64,000 nt of DNA from NCBI RefSeq assembly GCF_013112485.1, contig NZ_JABFHG010000005.1, forward strand, positions 287,926 to 351,925, given 5' to 3'. The notes under the pieces are model-generated. The model did not search any database and was not told where the DNA came from. It saw only the letters and a list, made by a program, of their open reading frames with translations. The first letter of the stretch is position 1. Each line of letters opens with the position of its first letter. Source of the DNA: Roseicella sp. DB1501. Lineage in GTDB: Bacteria; Pseudomonadota; Alphaproteobacteria; Acetobacterales; Acetobacteraceae. The translations under genes and the position numbers were made by a program. This document shows positions 13,262 to 24,879 of this stretch, one piece after another.

Positions 13262-13291
13262 AAAAAAGGGCCGCGCCCGAAGGCACGGCCC
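13262..13291 (-). terminator. Intrinsic terminator
   Basis: On the minus strand a 10-bp stem (GGGCCGTGCC with GGCGCGGCCC, one G-U pair) closes a TTCG loop and is followed directly by six T residues. This is the best intrinsic terminator in the window. It ends transcription coming from the DUF1467 side, either that gene's 3' region or a separate small RNA. Confidence 0.85.
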
Positions 13292-13437
13292 GAGTTTAGG
13301 GAGGAAACGCCAGTCACACGGCAGAGAGAGGACCAACCCCCTCTCTGACGACCATGGTGGCGCGGAAGGCCAACGCCGGACAACGGCAAAGGCTGCCGAA
13401 AAAGCGGAAAAAGCAGGCTCCTAAACGAGAGCCGCAC
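13262..13437 (-). ncRNA. Candidate trans-acting small RNA
   Basis: Between the DUF1467 stop (13477) and the terminator the minus strand would give an RNA with a 7-bp hairpin (arms AGAGAGG/CCTCTCT, 13346-13325), an unpaired pyrimidine-rich TTTCCTCCCT (13307-13298) complementary to a Shine-Dalgarno, and then the terminator hairpin with U6. An anti-Shine-Dalgarno motif just before the terminator is typical of alphaproteobacterial regulatory RNAs. The 5' end is a guess and no clear promoter was found. It could equally be the 3' UTR of the DUF1467 gene. Confidence 0.35.
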
Positions 13438-13476
13438 AATTCGCCATCACAAAGCGGCGCAGGCCGGCGTTATCGC

Positions 13477-13737
13477 CTAATCATTGGGCATGGCCCACCA
13501 GCCCGACCGGAAGCTCATCCAATCGCTCTCAACCAGGGCGAAGATGGCCAGCCAGAGAATTGCCGAAACAAGAGTGGTGATAACCACCTTGCGCAGTAGC
13601 TGCGGCCGTTGCGGCACGCCGCGCCAGCCGGTCTGGTCGTCGCCTTCCGGATTCGGCTGGGCGCCGATGGGCAGCACGGCGAAAAGCGCGACCCACCAGA
13701 TCAACAGATAGACGACGACGCCGGTGAACCAGGTCAT
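13477..13737 (-). CDS. DUF1467 family membrane protein
   Basis: An 86-residue protein with two transmembrane helices (about residues 5-24 and 50-70) separated by a polar loop NPEGDDQTGWRGVPQRP. The N-terminal WFTGVVVYLLIWWVALFAVL and the position between the RNase J and proS genes identify it as DUF1467, a small alphaproteobacterial family of unknown function conserved at this locus. It is 223 bp downstream of the RNase J gene, with a dispersed palindrome in that gap. Confidence 0.85.
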   Translation of the reverse strand: MTWFTGVVVYLLIWWVALFAVLPIGAQPNPEGDDQTGWRGVPQRPQLLRKVVITTLVSAILWLAIFALVESDWMSFRSGWWAMPND

Positions 13738-13857
13738 GAAGCCCTCCGGTCGGATTGGATCGGGAATGGTGCGGAGCGGGCAGCGCCGGCGACGCGGCGC
13801 GCCCCGAAGGGCGGCGCCCCGTGCCCTGCCGTCCTCGGCCTTGCCGCAGTCCGGTCG

Positions 13858-13964
13858 CTAGAGCGCGATCGCTTGAGGTGGACTCACCGAAAAGCGTGCC
13901 TCACGTGATCAAACAACGGCCTGGACCATGATCCGCCACCCTGTGTGAGCGGATCATGGTCTAG
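13858..13964 (-). repeat. Dispersed palindromic element, family 1, copy 1
   Basis: A 107-bp element. Read on the minus strand it starts CTAGACCATGATCCGC, returns through CGGATCATGGTCCAG, and ends with a second domain TTTTCGGTGAGTCCACCTC and GCGATCGCGCTCTAG. The same two-part sequence recurs at 45012-45117 and 60803-60909. The TAG at its beginning is the stop codon of the RNase J gene. Confidence 0.85.
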
Positions 13965-15631
13965 ACCCGCAGCAGATGCACCTCGACATTCGGCCGCTTG
14001 CGCAGCCGGCGTCCGACGGATTTCCGCAGCACCGCCCGCGCCGCCTCGCGCAGCGCGTCATCCTCCCGCCGCAGAGCGCTCGGCAGCTCGCCGAGGGCCC
14101 GCGAGAGCTCGGAGGCGAGCTGCGCCCCGATCCCCTCCTCGCCGTCGAGCAGCCCGGGCGCCGAGACCTGCGGCGTGCCCAGCACCCGCCCCGCCTCGTC
14201 GACCGCGAGCGAGGCCATGACGACGCCGTTGAAGAGCATCCGCTTGCGCGCGGCGAGAACACCGCCGCTGATCGGCAGCAGCCTTCCGTTGTCGACGGCC
14301 AGACGCCCGGTCGGCACGCCTTCCACCACGTCGGGACGGCCCGGCGAGAGGCGTAGCACGTCGCCATCCTCGACCAGCACCGGCGTCGCCTGCAGCGACT
14401 TCGCCAGCGCCGCGTGTTCCGAGAGGTGGCGCCACTCGCCATGCACCGGCACGGCGAATTGCGGCTTCACCAGCTGGTAGAGCCGCCGCAACTCGTCCCG
14501 CGCCGGATGGCCGGAGACATGCACCACGTGGTCGTCGGCGGTCATCACCCGGCAGCCACGGCGGGCGAGCTGGTCCTGCAGCAGCAGGATGCCGCGCTCA
14601 TTGCCGGGAATCATGCGCGAGGAGAAGATCACGGTATCTCCCTCGCCGAGCGCGATGTTGGGATGCGTGTCGGCCGCGATCTTGGACAGCGCCGAGCGCG
14701 GCTCGCCCTGGCTGCCGGTGCAGATGATGAGGAGGTTGTCGTCCGGGATGTAGCCCGCCTCCTCCTCCGGCACATAGGGCGGGATGTCCTTGAGATAGCC
14801 GCATTCCCGCGCCGCCGCCTCGGCATTGCGCAGCGAGCGGCCGAAGAGCGCCACCTGCCGGCCGGCGGCCATGGCGGCGCGGGTGATGCTCTCGACGCGC
14901 GCCACATTGGTGGCGAAGCAGCTCACCGCCACCCGGCCGGTGAGGCCGCGGATGATGGCGGTAAGATTGCGCCGGACCTCGGACTCGGAGCCGGAATGGC
15001 CCTCGACCAGGGCATTGGTCGAATCGCAGACCATGGCGAGGACGCCCTCGGCGCCGATCCGGGCGAAGGCGGCCTCGTCGGTCGGCTGGCCGATCAGCGG
15101 GTCGGGATCGAGCTTCCAGTCGCCGGTATGCAGCACGATGCCGTGCCGGGTACGGATGGCGACCGCCTGCGCCTCGGGCACCGAATGCGCCACCCGGAGG
15201 AATTCGAGGTCGAAGGGGCCGAGCGCCAGCCGCGCCCCGAGCGGCAGGGTGTTGATCCGCGCCTCGCCCAGCAGCCCCGCCTCGCCGAGCTTCCGCCGCA
15301 GCACGGCCGAGACGAAGGGCCCGGCATAGATCGGGCAGCGGAGCTGCGGCCAGAGATGCGCGACGGCGCCGACATGGTCTTCATGGGCATGGGTGATCAC
15401 CAGCCCGACCAGCCTCTCCCGCCGCGCGGCCAGCCAGGCCGGATCGGGCACCATGACGTCGATCTCGGGGTTTTCCGGGCCGCCGAACCCGATGCCGCAA
15501 TCGATGGCGAGCAACGCGCCATCGCAACGGTAGATGTTCAGGTTCATGCCGATCTCGCCGGTACCGCCGAGCGGAATGAACGCCAAATCACCGGCCGGAT
15601 CGGGTCCGGCCGTCGTTACATGATCATCCAT
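13961..15631 (-). CDS. rnj: Ribonuclease J
   Basis: A metallo-beta-lactamase/beta-CASP ribonuclease with endo- and 5'-exonuclease activity in RNA maturation and decay. It has 556 residues. The core opens with FIPLGGTGEIGMNLNIY and carries the metal motif THAHEDHVGA (HxHxDH), then VCDSTNALVEGHSGSE, and later the beta-CASP motif VHVSGHPARDELRRL. A C-terminal domain follows. The start at 15631 (MDDHVTTAG) matches relatives. A GTG at 15673 would add 14 residues and has AAGGAAGG directly in front but too close. Its TAG stop is formed by a palindromic repeat element. Confidence 0.93.
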   Translation of the reverse strand: MDDHVTTAGPDPAGDLAFIPLGGTGEIGMNLNIYRCDGALLAIDCGIGFGGPENPEIDVMVPDPAWLAARRERLVGLVITHAHEDHVGAVAHLWPQLRCPIYAGPFVSAVLRRKLGEAGLLGEARINTLPLGARLALGPFDLEFLRVAHSVPEAQAVAIRTRHGIVLHTGDWKLDPDPLIGQPTDEAAFARIGAEGVLAMVCDSTNALVEGHSGSESEVRRNLTAIIRGLTGRVAVSCFATNVARVESITRAAMAAGRQVALFGRSLRNAEAAARECGYLKDIPPYVPEEEAGYIPDDNLLIICTGSQGEPRSALSKIAADTHPNIALGEGDTVIFSSRMIPGNERGILLLQDQLARRGCRVMTADDHVVHVSGHPARDELRRLYQLVKPQFAVPVHGEWRHLSEHAALAKSLQATPVLVEDGDVLRLSPGRPDVVEGVPTGRLAVDNGRLLPISGGVLAARKRMLFNGVVMASLAVDEAGRVLGTPQVSAPGLLDGEEGIGAQLASELSRALGELPSALRREDDALREAARAVLRKSVGRRLRKRPNVEVHLLRV

Positions 15632-15745
15632 GTCGTACCAGGGCTGCGCCGGCCCCGCCGAGGCCGGCCTCACCCTTCCTTTGCCATTGCAAGCGCGATG
15701 CGGGTCCGGGCCAGACCCGTGCGGGGGCCAGGAGCCGGATCGCGC

Positions 15746-16549
15746 TCAGAGCGAGTCGCGGTAGGTCGTCTTTTGCAATTTGGGGACCGGATTGCGTTCC
15801 GCCAACAGGCGGAGCCCCTCCAGGGTGATGTCGGGGTCGATCTTCTCAATGATGGTGGTCCCCTCGGCGAAGAGCGGCGCCAGCCCGCCGGTCGCCACCA
15901 CCTTCAGATGCGTCTCCTGCTCGGCCTGGATCCGACCGACGATGCCCTCGATCAGCCCGACATAGCCCCAGAAGATGCCCGATTGCATGGCAGCAATGGT
16001 GTCGCGGCCGATCACCGCCTGCGGCCGGCCGATGCCGATCCGGGGCAGCCGGGCGGCGGCCTTGTGCAGCGCCTCGAGCGAGAGGTTGATCCCCGGGGCG
16101 ATCACGCCGCCGAGATAGGCGCCATCGGCATCCACCACGTCGAAGGTCGTCGCGGTTCCGAAATCAATGACGATAAGCGGGCCGCGATAGTGGTGGTGCG
16201 AGGCGAGCGCGTTCAGCAGGCGGTCGGCGCCGACCTCCTGCGGCCGCTCGACGCGGATGGCGAAGCCCCAATCCACCGCCGCGCGGGCGATCAGCGGCTC
16301 GACATTGAACCATTCGCGGGCCAGCCGGCGGAGATTGTAGAGCGCAGCCGGCACCACGGTGCCGATGACGCAGCGGTCGATCTCGGCGACCTTCAGCCCA
16401 CTGTGCTGCAGCAGCGCCATCAGCCAGACGGCATATTCGTCCGAGGTGCGATCGGCGCGGGTCGCGATGCGCCACCGGCCGCGCCATTCCGTGCCGTCAT
16501 GCACGGCGAAGACGACATTGGTGTTTCCGGCATCGATGGCGAGCAGCAT
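15746..16549 (-). CDS. coaX: Type III pantothenate kinase
   Basis: First step of coenzyme A synthesis: pantothenate + ATP to 4'-phosphopantothenate. It has 267 residues and the ASKHA fold. Motifs are the phosphate-binding start [15 protein letters not shown], the pantothenate-site [10 protein letters not shown], and [27 protein letters not shown] (cited in parts: [17 protein letters not shown]). It follows birA after 3 bp. The birA-coaX-rnj order after nuoN is conserved in many alphaproteobacteria. Confidence 0.95.
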   Translation of the reverse strand: MLLAIDAGNTNVVFAVHDGTEWRGRWRIATRADRTSDEYAVWLMALLQHSGLKVAEIDRCVIGTVVPAALYNLRRLAREWFNVEPLIARAAVDWGFAIRVERPQEVGADRLLNALASHHHYRGPLIVIDFGTATTFDVVDADGAYLGGVIAPGINLSLEALHKAAARLPRIGIGRPQAVIGRDTIAAMQSGIFWGYVGLIEGIVGRIQAEQETHLKVVATGGLAPLFAEGTTIIEKIDPDITLEGLRLLAERNPVPKLQKTTYRDSL

Positions 16550-16552
16550 GGT

Positions 16553-17323
16553 CTAGGCGCCCCGCTTGTCGTTCCCTTGGGAGAGGATCTCGCCGGCGGG
16601 AATCGCCCGGCGCCGGCCCCCGATGTCGAGCAGCAGGCTGCCATCCTCCGCGAGGCCCGCGAAGCCCCCCTTCTCCGGCAGGCCGCGCACCGCGATCGCC
16701 TCGCCCGGGTCAGGCCCGAAGCGGGACCAGGCTGTCCGCACCGGTGCGAAGCCCGCCTGCCGCTGCACCCCTACCCAATGGCCGAGCCGCGCCAGCAACC
16801 GGGCCGCGAAGCGCTCGGGCCTCTCGGCGCCGCCGAGCGTCGCGGTTGGCCGGTCGGGCAGCGCCGGAGCATGCAGCAGGTTGACGCCGAAGCCGAGCCC
16901 CAGCCAGGCGATGCCGCCCGTCGCGCTCAGCACGCTCTCGACCAGGATGCCGGCGGCCTTGCCGCCGCCGACCAGCAGGTCGTTCGGCCATTTCAGCCGC
17001 ACCGCGCCCGGATCGGCGACCAGAGCGGAGGCCGCCTCGGCGAGCGCGACAGCCGCCAGCAGGCTCCATTGCGGCGCCTCCCGCGCCGGTCCGGCCGGAC
17101 GAAGCAGCACCGAGAGATAGAGATTGCCCGGCGGCGAGGTCCAGCCGCGCCCGGCCCGGCCGCGCCCCGCCAACTGCTCATCGGCCAGGATCGCCAGGCC
17201 CTCGGCCTCGCCGGCCTCGGCCCGGGCATTGAGCAGATCGGCCGTGCTGGGCAGCGCGGCGTAACGCTCGAGCCGCCATGCGACAGGCGGAGCCGGCCCC
17301 CGCCCCTCGCCCGGTCCGCTCAC
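16553..17323 (-). CDS. birA: Biotin--[acetyl-CoA-carboxylase] ligase
   Basis: Attaches biotin to the acceptor lysine of biotin-dependent carboxylases by way of biotinyl-AMP. It has 256 residues and no N-terminal helix-turn-helix, so it is the ligase-only class and not the E. coli-type repressor. The biotin/ATP loop is GRGRAGRGWTSPPGNLYLSV, followed by KWPNDLL with the catalytic lysine and the C-terminal cap domain. It starts with GTG at 17323, overlapping the nuoN stop by 4 nt (GTGA), so it is probably translated with the nuo operon. Confidence 0.93.
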   Translation of the reverse strand: MSGPGEGRGPAPPVAWRLERYAALPSTADLLNARAEAGEAEGLAILADEQLAGRGRAGRGWTSPPGNLYLSVLLRPAGPAREAPQWSLLAAVALAEAASALVADPGAVRLKWPNDLLVGGGKAAGILVESVLSATGGIAWLGLGFGVNLLHAPALPDRPTATLGGAERPERFAARLLARLGHWVGVQRQAGFAPVRTAWSRFGPDPGEAIAVRGLPEKGGFAGLAEDGSLLLDIGGRRRAIPAGEILSQGNDKRGA

Positions 17324-18741
17324 CCCAGCAGGGCCGCGGCCGCCGCCTGCGCCGCCGCCAGCATCGGCGCCGGCCAGAGGGCGAAGAGGACGGTGAAGAG
17401 GCCCGTCCCCGCCATCACCAGGGTGAGGCTCGACGGCGCCCGGTCAAGCGACCCGGCCGGCGCGTCGAAATACATCACCTTGACGATGCGCAGGTAGTAG
17501 TAGGCCGAGACCACGCTGGTCAGCACGCCGACGACGGCGAGCGTCCAGTAGCCCGCCTGCACGGCGGCGAGGAAGACGTAGAGCTTGCCGAAGAAGCCGG
17601 CGAGCGGCGGGATGCCGGCCATGGAGAACATGAACACCGCCATCCACATGGCGGTCACCGGATCGGTGCGGCCGAGGCCGGCGAGGTCGTCGACGCCCTC
17701 CACCGCCCGGCCCTGGCGCCGCATGGAGACGAGCACCGCGAAGGTGCCGAGATTCATGAAGACGTAGATCGCCATGTAGACCAGCAGGCCGCGCAGCCCG
17801 ATATCGGTGCCGACGGCGAGGCCCATCAGCGCGTAGCCGACATGGCCGATGGAAGAATAGGCCATCAGCCGCTTCAGGTTGCGCTGACCGATCGCGGCAA
17901 AGCCGCCGAGGATCATCGAGCCGAGCGAGATCAGGGTGATGACCTGCGACCACTGCCCGACGAGGTCGCCGAAGGGGCCGAGCAGCACGCGGGCGAGCAG
18001 CGCGATGGCCGCGACCTTCGGCGCCGAGGCGAAGAAGGCGGTCACCGGCGTCGGCGCGCCCTCGTACACGTCGGGCGTCCACATGTGGAAGGGCACGGCC
18101 GAGACCTTGAAGGCGAGGCCGGTGATGACGAAGACCACGCCGACCACGACGCCGGGCGAGACGCCCTCCAGCGCCGAGAAGGCCTCGCCCAGCCGGTCGA
18201 AATTCGTCGTTCCGGCGAAGCCGTAGACCAGCGTGGTGCCGTAGAGCAGCAGGCCGGAAGCGAGGGCGCCGAGGACGAAATACTTCAGTCCGGCTTCAGC
18301 CGAGCGGCCGCTGTCGCGGTTGAAGGCGGCGATGACGTAGAGCGGCAGGGAGAGCAGCTCCAGCCCGATATAGAGCGAGAGCAGGTCGTTGGCCGAGATC
18401 ATGACCATCATGCCGAGCGTGGCGAAGAGCATGAGGATCGGGAATTCGAAGCGCGCCAACCCTTCCTTCTCGTTGTAGTCGAGCGAGAGCAGGATGCCGA
18501 CGGCCGCGGCGGCGAGCGCCAGGAACTTCATGTAGCCGGAGAAGGCGTCCGAGACGTAGTGCCCGGAGAGCGCGGTCCCGTCACCCTGGCCGAGCACCAG
18601 CACCGCCGTCAGCAGCAGCGCGCCGACGCAGGCCATGGAGACCGGGAAGAAGGTGTCACGCTTCGGGATGACGCCCGCGGCGAGGATGACGAGGCCGGAG
18701 ACGGCCAGCACCAGTTCCGGCAGGGCGAGGGTCCAGATCAT
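17320..18741 (-). CDS. nuoN: NADH-quinone oxidoreductase subunit N
   Basis: Antiporter-like membrane subunit of complex I. It has 473 residues and about 14 transmembrane helices. The core shows the conserved membrane glutamate/lysine stretch in the YIGLELLSLPLYVI helix and FKVSAVPFHMWTPDVYEGAP, with KRLMAYSSIGHVGYAL further on. The start is ATG at 18741 (MIWTLALPEL); the frame extends 15 codons upstream but that part overlaps nuoM. It lies 4 bp after nuoM and overlaps birA by 4 nt. Confidence 0.97.
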   Translation of the reverse strand: MIWTLALPELVLAVSGLVILAAGVIPKRDTFFPVSMACVGALLLTAVLVLGQGDGTALSGHYVSDAFSGYMKFLALAAAAVGILLSLDYNEKEGLARFEFPILMLFATLGMMVMISANDLLSLYIGLELLSLPLYVIAAFNRDSGRSAEAGLKYFVLGALASGLLLYGTTLVYGFAGTTNFDRLGEAFSALEGVSPGVVVGVVFVITGLAFKVSAVPFHMWTPDVYEGAPTPVTAFFASAPKVAAIALLARVLLGPFGDLVGQWSQVITLISLGSMILGGFAAIGQRNLKRLMAYSSIGHVGYALMGLAVGTDIGLRGLLVYMAIYVFMNLGTFAVLVSMRRQGRAVEGVDDLAGLGRTDPVTAMWMAVFMFSMAGIPPLAGFFGKLYVFLAAVQAGYWTLAVVGVLTSVVSAYYYLRIVKVMYFDAPAGSLDRAPSSLTLVMAGTGLFTVLFALWPAPMLAAAQAAAAALLG

Positions 18742-18745
18742 CGGC

Positions 18746-20257
18746 TTACATCCCGGCGAGGCGGGCGGCGCCGAGCGCCGCCTCATGGCGCTGCAGCAGG
18801 GCGGCGACCGAGACCTCGAAGAAGGACAGGAAGGACTGCGGATAGACGCCCATCCAGAGCGTCAGCAGGATGAGCGGCGCGAAGACCGTGTATTCACGCG
18901 GGCTGAGATCGAGCAGCGCGCGGAGGTCCTCGCGGGTGATCCGCCCGAAGCTGACGCGGCGATAGAGGTAGAGCATGTAGCCCGCGCCCAGCACCATGCC
19001 GAGCGCCGCGCCGAAGGCGACCCAGGGATTGACCGCCCAGGCGCCGATGATGACCAGGAACTCGCCGACGAAATTCGCCAGGCCCGGCAAGCCGATCGAG
19101 GCCATGGTGAAGAGCATGAACACCATGGCGTAGGACGGCATGATCTGCGCGACGCCGCCGTAGCGCAGGATCTCGCGGCTATGGACGCGGTCGTAGAGCA
19201 CGCCGACGCAGAGGAAGAGCGCGCCGGAAACCACGCCATGCGCCAGCATGGTGAAGAGCGCGCCGGAAAGGCCCTGCTGGTTGAAGGTGAAGATGCCGAT
19301 CGTGACGATGCCCATATGGGCCACCGAGGAATAGGCGATCAGCTTCTTCATGTCCTCCTGCGCCAGCGCGACAAGCGAGGTGTAGACCACGGCGACGACC
19401 GAGAGGACGAAGATCAGCGGCGCGAACTCGGCCGAGGCCTCGGGCAGCAGCGGCAGGCTGAAGCGCAGGAAGCCATAGGCCCCCATCTTCAGCAGCACGC
19501 CGGCCAGGATCACCGAGCCCGCGGTCGGCGCCTCGACATGCGCGTCCGGCAGCCAGGTATGCACCGGCCACATCGGCACCTTCACCGCGAAGGAGGCGAG
19601 GAAGGCGAAGAAGATCCAGGTCTGCGCCGCGCGCGGCACCGCCTGCTCGAACAGCTCCGGGATGTCGGTCGTGCCGGCATTGTACCAGAGATACAGGATC
19701 GCCAGCAGCATCAGCACGCTGCCGAGCAGGGTGTAGAGGAAGAACTTGAAGGCGGCATAGACCCGCCGCGGCCCGCCCCAGACCCCGATGATGAGGAACA
19801 TCGGGATCAGCACCGCCTCGAAGAAGACGTAGAAGATGATGAAGTCGAGGGCGCAGAACATGCCCACCATCATCGTCTCGAGGATCAGGAAGGAGATCAT
19901 GTACTCGCGGACGCGGGTCTCGATCGCCTCCCAAGAGGCGAGGATGCAGAGCGGCGTCAGCGCGGTCGAGAGCAGGACGAAGAGCACCGAGATGCCGTCC
20001 ACGCCCATATGGTAGCCGACGCCAAACTCGGGCAGCCAAGCGAGCCGCTCCTCAAACTGGAAGGCGGCGGTGCTGGGGTCGAACCGGACCCAGAGGATCA
20101 GGCTGAGCAGCAGGACGATGAGACTGGTCCAGAGCGCGATCCAGCGCGCGTTCCGGGCGATGACCGCATCCTCACCCCGCACGGACATGATGATGCCCGC
20201 GCCCACCAGCGGCAGGAAGGTGATGAGCGAGAGCAGCGGGAAGCCGACGGCGTTCAT
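18746..20257 (-). CDS. nuoM: NADH-quinone oxidoreductase subunit M
   Basis: Antiporter-like proton-pumping subunit of complex I. It has 503 residues and about 14 helices. Family positions include [20 protein letters not shown] with the functional Glu in helix 5, [20 protein letters not shown], and [18 protein letters not shown]. The start at 20257 ([16 protein letters not shown]) is the first conserved position and lies 2 bp after the nuoL stop. The longer open frame upstream is not nuoM-like. Confidence 0.97.
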   Translation of the reverse strand: MNAVGFPLLSLITFLPLVGAGIIMSVRGEDAVIARNARWIALWTSLIVLLLSLILWVRFDPSTAAFQFEERLAWLPEFGVGYHMGVDGISVLFVLLSTALTPLCILASWEAIETRVREYMISFLILETMMVGMFCALDFIIFYVFFEAVLIPMFLIIGVWGGPRRVYAAFKFFLYTLLGSVLMLLAILYLWYNAGTTDIPELFEQAVPRAAQTWIFFAFLASFAVKVPMWPVHTWLPDAHVEAPTAGSVILAGVLLKMGAYGFLRFSLPLLPEASAEFAPLIFVLSVVAVVYTSLVALAQEDMKKLIAYSSVAHMGIVTIGIFTFNQQGLSGALFTMLAHGVVSGALFLCVGVLYDRVHSREILRYGGVAQIMPSYAMVFMLFTMASIGLPGLANFVGEFLVIIGAWAVNPWVAFGAALGMVLGAGYMLYLYRRVSFGRITREDLRALLDLSPREYTVFAPLILLTLWMGVYPQSFLSFFEVSVAALLQRHEAALGAARLAGM

Positions 20258-20259
20258 TC

Positions 20260-22248
<1,989 letters not shown>

Positions 22249-22252
22249 GGGC

Positions 22253-22561
22253 TCAGCCCCTCAGGGTCGAGATATCCTCGACCTCGATGCTGCCGCGGTT
22301 GCGGAAGTAGATGACGACGATGGCGAGGCCGATCGCGGCCTCCGCGGCGGCAACGGTGAGGACGAACATGGCGAAGACCTGCCCGGCGAGGTCGTCGAGC
22401 CAAGCGGAGAACGCCACGAAGTTCAGGTTCACCGAGAGCAGGATGAGCTCGATGCTCATCAGGATGACGATGACGTTCTTCCGGTTCACGAAGATGCCGA
22501 AGATGCCGAGCACGAGCAGGATCGCACCGACCGTCAGGTAGTGGGCGAGGCCGATCTCCAT
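22253..22561 (-). CDS. nuoK: NADH-quinone oxidoreductase subunit K
   Basis: Small three-helix subunit of the complex I membrane arm that carries conserved membrane glutamates. It has 102 residues, the usual size. The helices contain [20 protein letters not shown] and [18 protein letters not shown], both with the conserved Glu. The start at 22561 ([15 protein letters not shown]) is chosen over an in-frame start 13 codons upstream that would overlap nuoJ. It lies 1 bp after nuoJ and 4 bp before nuoL. Confidence 0.97.
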   Translation of the reverse strand: MEIGLAHYLTVGAILLVLGIFGIFVNRKNVIVILMSIELILLSVNLNFVAFSAWLDDLAGQVFAMFVLTVAAAEAAIGLAIVVIYFRNRGSIEVEDISTLRG

Positions 22562-22562
22562 C

Positions 22563-23258
22563 TCAGTGATGCCCCCCATGGCCATGATGGCCGGCGTCAT
22601 GCGCGACCTTCGGCGCCTCCGCCTCGGGCTCCGGCGGCCGGCGGATGCCGAGCTCCTTCACCCCGGCGCCGACCGGCACCTTCTCGAGGCTGATCGTGCC
22701 GGTGCGGGCGACCTGGGCGCCGATGTTCTGGCGCCGCGTGCCCGGCCGATCGCGGTGGGTGAGGACGATGGCGCCGATCATGGCGACGAGCAGGACGAGG
22801 CCCGCCGCCTGGAAGAGATAGACATAGTCCGTATAGATGATCCGGCCGATCGCCTCGGCATTGGTCAGGCCGCCGCCCGGATTGGGCGAGAGGCGCAGAT
22901 CGTCGGCCTGGTCGGCGAAGGACCAGGCGCCGAGCACCAGTACCAGTTCGAGGAAGAGGATGCCGCCGACCACCGCCCCGATCGGCGCGTAGCGCTGGAA
23001 GCCCTCCCGCAGCCGCGCGAAGTCGATGTCGAGCATCATCACGACGAAGAGGAAGAGCACCGCGACGGCGCCGACATAGACGATGACCAGGATCATCGCC
23101 AGGAATTCGGCGCCGGCGATGAGGAACAGCGCCGCCGCGTTGAAGAAGGCGAGGATGAGGAACAGGACGCTGTGGACGGGGTTGCGCGCCGTCACCACCA
23201 TCACGGCGGAGGCGATCAGGATGGCGGCGAAGAGATAGAAGGCGAGCGCGGTGATCAT
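22563..23258 (-). CDS. nuoJ: NADH-quinone oxidoreductase subunit J with His-rich tail
   Basis: Membrane subunit of complex I with five helices, 231 residues. The conserved third helix region reads [20 protein letters not shown], the family's best-known stretch. The C-terminus carries an added tail of roughly 45 residues after the last helix that ends [14 protein letters not shown]. coli NuoJ (184 residues) lacks it. The start is ATG at 23258 ([14 protein letters not shown]). The 104-bp gap to nuoI (23259-23362) is the widest inside the E-to-N half of the cluster and holds no gene. Confidence 0.96.
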   Translation of the reverse strand: MITALAFYLFAAILIASAVMVVTARNPVHSVLFLILAFFNAAALFLIAGAEFLAMILVIVYVGAVAVLFLFVVMMLDIDFARLREGFQRYAPIGAVVGGILFLELVLVLGAWSFADQADDLRLSPNPGGGLTNAEAIGRIIYTDYVYLFQAAGLVLLVAMIGAIVLTHRDRPGTRRQNIGAQVARTGTISLEKVPVGAGVKELGIRRPPEPEAEAPKVAHDAGHHGHGGHH

Positions 23259-23362
23259 CGCGTCCCTCCAGGCCGTTGCAGCGTCATGGCATCGTCCGGT
23301 CCGTGGCGCCGCCTGCGGCGCGTGAATCAGAAGGCGGGCCGCTTGCGGCGGCCCGGGGAAAT

Positions 23363-23851
23363 TCAGCGGTAGGGAGCATCCAGCTCGAGGCGCTTGGCGA
23401 TCTCCGCCTCCCAGCGGTCGCCGTTCGAGAGCAGCTTCTCCTTGTCGTAGAGCAGCTCCTCGCGCGTCTCGGTGGTGAACTCCAGATTCGGCCCCTCGAC
23501 GATGGCGTCGACCGGGCAGGCCTCCTCGCACATCCCGCAATAGATGCACTTCACCATGTCGATGTCGTAGCGCGTCGTCCGCCGGCTGCCATCGGCCCGC
23601 GGCTCGGCCTCGATGGTGATGGCCTGGGCCGGGCAGACCGCCTCGCAGAGCTTGCAGGCGATGCAGCGTTCCTCGCCGTTCGGGTAGCGGCGCAGCGCGT
23701 GCTCACCCTTGAAGCGGGGCGAGATCGGGCCCTTCTCATAAGGGTAGTTGAGGGTGACCTTCGGCTTGAAGAAATACTTCAGCGTCAGGGCCATGCCGGC
23801 GACGAGCTCGGACAGCAGCAAGCTCCGGGCGGCGCGATCGAGGGTAGCCAT
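23363..23851 (-). CDS. nuoI: NADH-quinone oxidoreductase subunit I
   Basis: Peripheral-arm subunit of complex I that carries two [4Fe-4S] clusters (N6a, N6b) linking NuoG to NuoB. It has 162 residues, typical of the alphaproteobacterial/mitochondrial TYKY type. The two cluster motifs are [12 protein letters not shown] and [12 protein letters not shown]. The N-terminal amphipathic segment [20 protein letters not shown] is typical of the family. It lies 12 bp downstream of nuoH. Confidence 0.97.
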   Translation of the reverse strand: MATLDRAARSLLLSELVAGMALTLKYFFKPKVTLNYPYEKGPISPRFKGEHALRRYPNGEERCIACKLCEAVCPAQAITIEAEPRADGSRRTTRYDIDMVKCIYCGMCEEACPVDAIVEGPNLEFTTETREELLYDKEKLLSNGDRWEAEIAKRLELDAPYR

Positions 23852-23863
23852 CGTCGTCGATCC

Positions 23864-24874
23864 TTATGCCGGCAGCCAGCCGGTGAGCTTGAGCACCGCC
23901 GCCGTCAGCACCAGCCAGACCAGGCTGAAGGGCAGGAACACCTTCCAGCCCAGCCGCATGAGCTGGTCGTAGCGGTAGCGGGGGAAGGTCGCGCGGACCC
24001 AGATGAAGGTGAAGAGGCAGAGGCAGATCTTCAGGGCGAACCAGACCGGCCCCGGAATCCAGATGAAGGGCTCCACCGCCAGCGGCGGCAGCCAGCCCCC
24101 GAGAAAGAGGATGGTGGTCAGCGCGGACATGAGGATCATGTTCGCGTATTCGCCGAGGAAGAAGAGGGCGAATGACATCGAGGAGTACTCGACGAAGAAG
24201 CCCGCGACCAGCTCGCTCTCGCCCTCGGGCAGGTCGAAGGGCGCCCGGTTCGTCTCCGCCAGCGTGCTGATGAAGAAGATGACGAACATCGGGAAGAGCG
24301 GCAGGAAGAACCAGACCGTCTCCTGCGCCTTGACGATGGCCGTCAGGTTCAGCGAGCCGACGCACATCAGCACGGTCACGATGACGAAGCCCATCGAGAC
24401 CTCGTAGCTGACCATCTGCGCCGCCGAGCGCAGCGCCCCGAGGAAGGCGTATTTCGAATTCGAGGCCCAGCCGGCGATGATGATGCCGTAGACGCCGAGC
24501 GAGCTGATGGCGAAGAGATAGAGGATGCCGACATTGATATCGGCGATCGCCCATCCCTCGTTCACTGGGATCACCGCCCAGGCCAGCATGGCGAGCAGAA
24601 AGGTGAGCATCGGCGCGAAGAGGAAGAGGTAGCGATTCGCGCCCGAAGGCACGATCGTCTCCTTCATCAGCATCTTCAGCGCATCGGCGAAGGGCTGCAG
24701 CAGGCCGAAGGGCCCGACCACGTTCGGCCCCTTGCGGAGCTGCATCGCGGCCAGGACCTTGCGCTCGGCATAAGTCAGGTAGGCGACCGCGATCAGCACC
24801 GGCACCAGCAGCGCCAGGGTCTGCGCCAGGGTGATCGCCAGGATGCCGACCGGCGTGGCGAGGAAGCCGTCCAT
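23864..24874 (-). CDS. nuoH: NADH-quinone oxidoreductase subunit H
   Basis: Membrane subunit of complex I that forms much of the quinone chamber. It has 336 residues and eight helices. Conserved pieces are [20 protein letters not shown] in the first cytoplasmic loop, [20 protein letters not shown] and [20 protein letters not shown]. The start is ATG at 24874 ([11 protein letters not shown]), 5 bp after the nuoG stop. Eighteen further upstream codons are open but overlap nuoG. Confidence 0.97.
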   Translation of the reverse strand: MDGFLATPVGILAITLAQTLALLVPVLIAVAYLTYAERKVLAAMQLRKGPNVVGPFGLLQPFADALKMLMKETIVPSGANRYLFLFAPMLTFLLAMLAWAVIPVNEGWAIADINVGILYLFAISSLGVYGIIIAGWASNSKYAFLGALRSAAQMVSYEVSMGFVIVTVLMCVGSLNLTAIVKAQETVWFFLPLFPMFVIFFISTLAETNRAPFDLPEGESELVAGFFVEYSSMSFALFFLGEYANMILMSALTTILFLGGWLPPLAVEPFIWIPGPVWFALKICLCLFTFIWVRATFPRYRYDQLMRLGWKVFLPFSLVWLVLTAAVLKLTGWLPA

Positions 24875-24879
24875 CGCCC

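Larger units (their letters stand above)
13047..13476 (-). other. Gene-free stretch between DUF1467 gene and proS
   Basis: This 430-bp gap holds no convincing gene. Its left half is the proS leader and presumably the promoter of the proS-lol operon; a short inverted repeat CGCAAC-TTT-GTTGCG (13156-13170) might be an operator. Its right half contains a strong minus-strand terminator (13262-13291) with a candidate small RNA in front of it. It is less GC-rich than the rest of the window. Confidence 0.5.

Noticed and set aside
13354..13599. An 81-codon plus-strand frame (MVARKANAGQRQ...)
   Set aside because: It overlaps DUF1467 antisense, lacks a Shine-Dalgarno, and consists of low-complexity basic residues. 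The region is better explained by a minus-strand terminator and leader.
14414..17497. A 1027-codon plus-strand open frame opposite RNase J, coaX and birA
   Set aside because: Same GC effect. The minus-strand genes carry clear catalytic motifs and the plus-strand product looks like Arg/Gly/Asp-rich noise.
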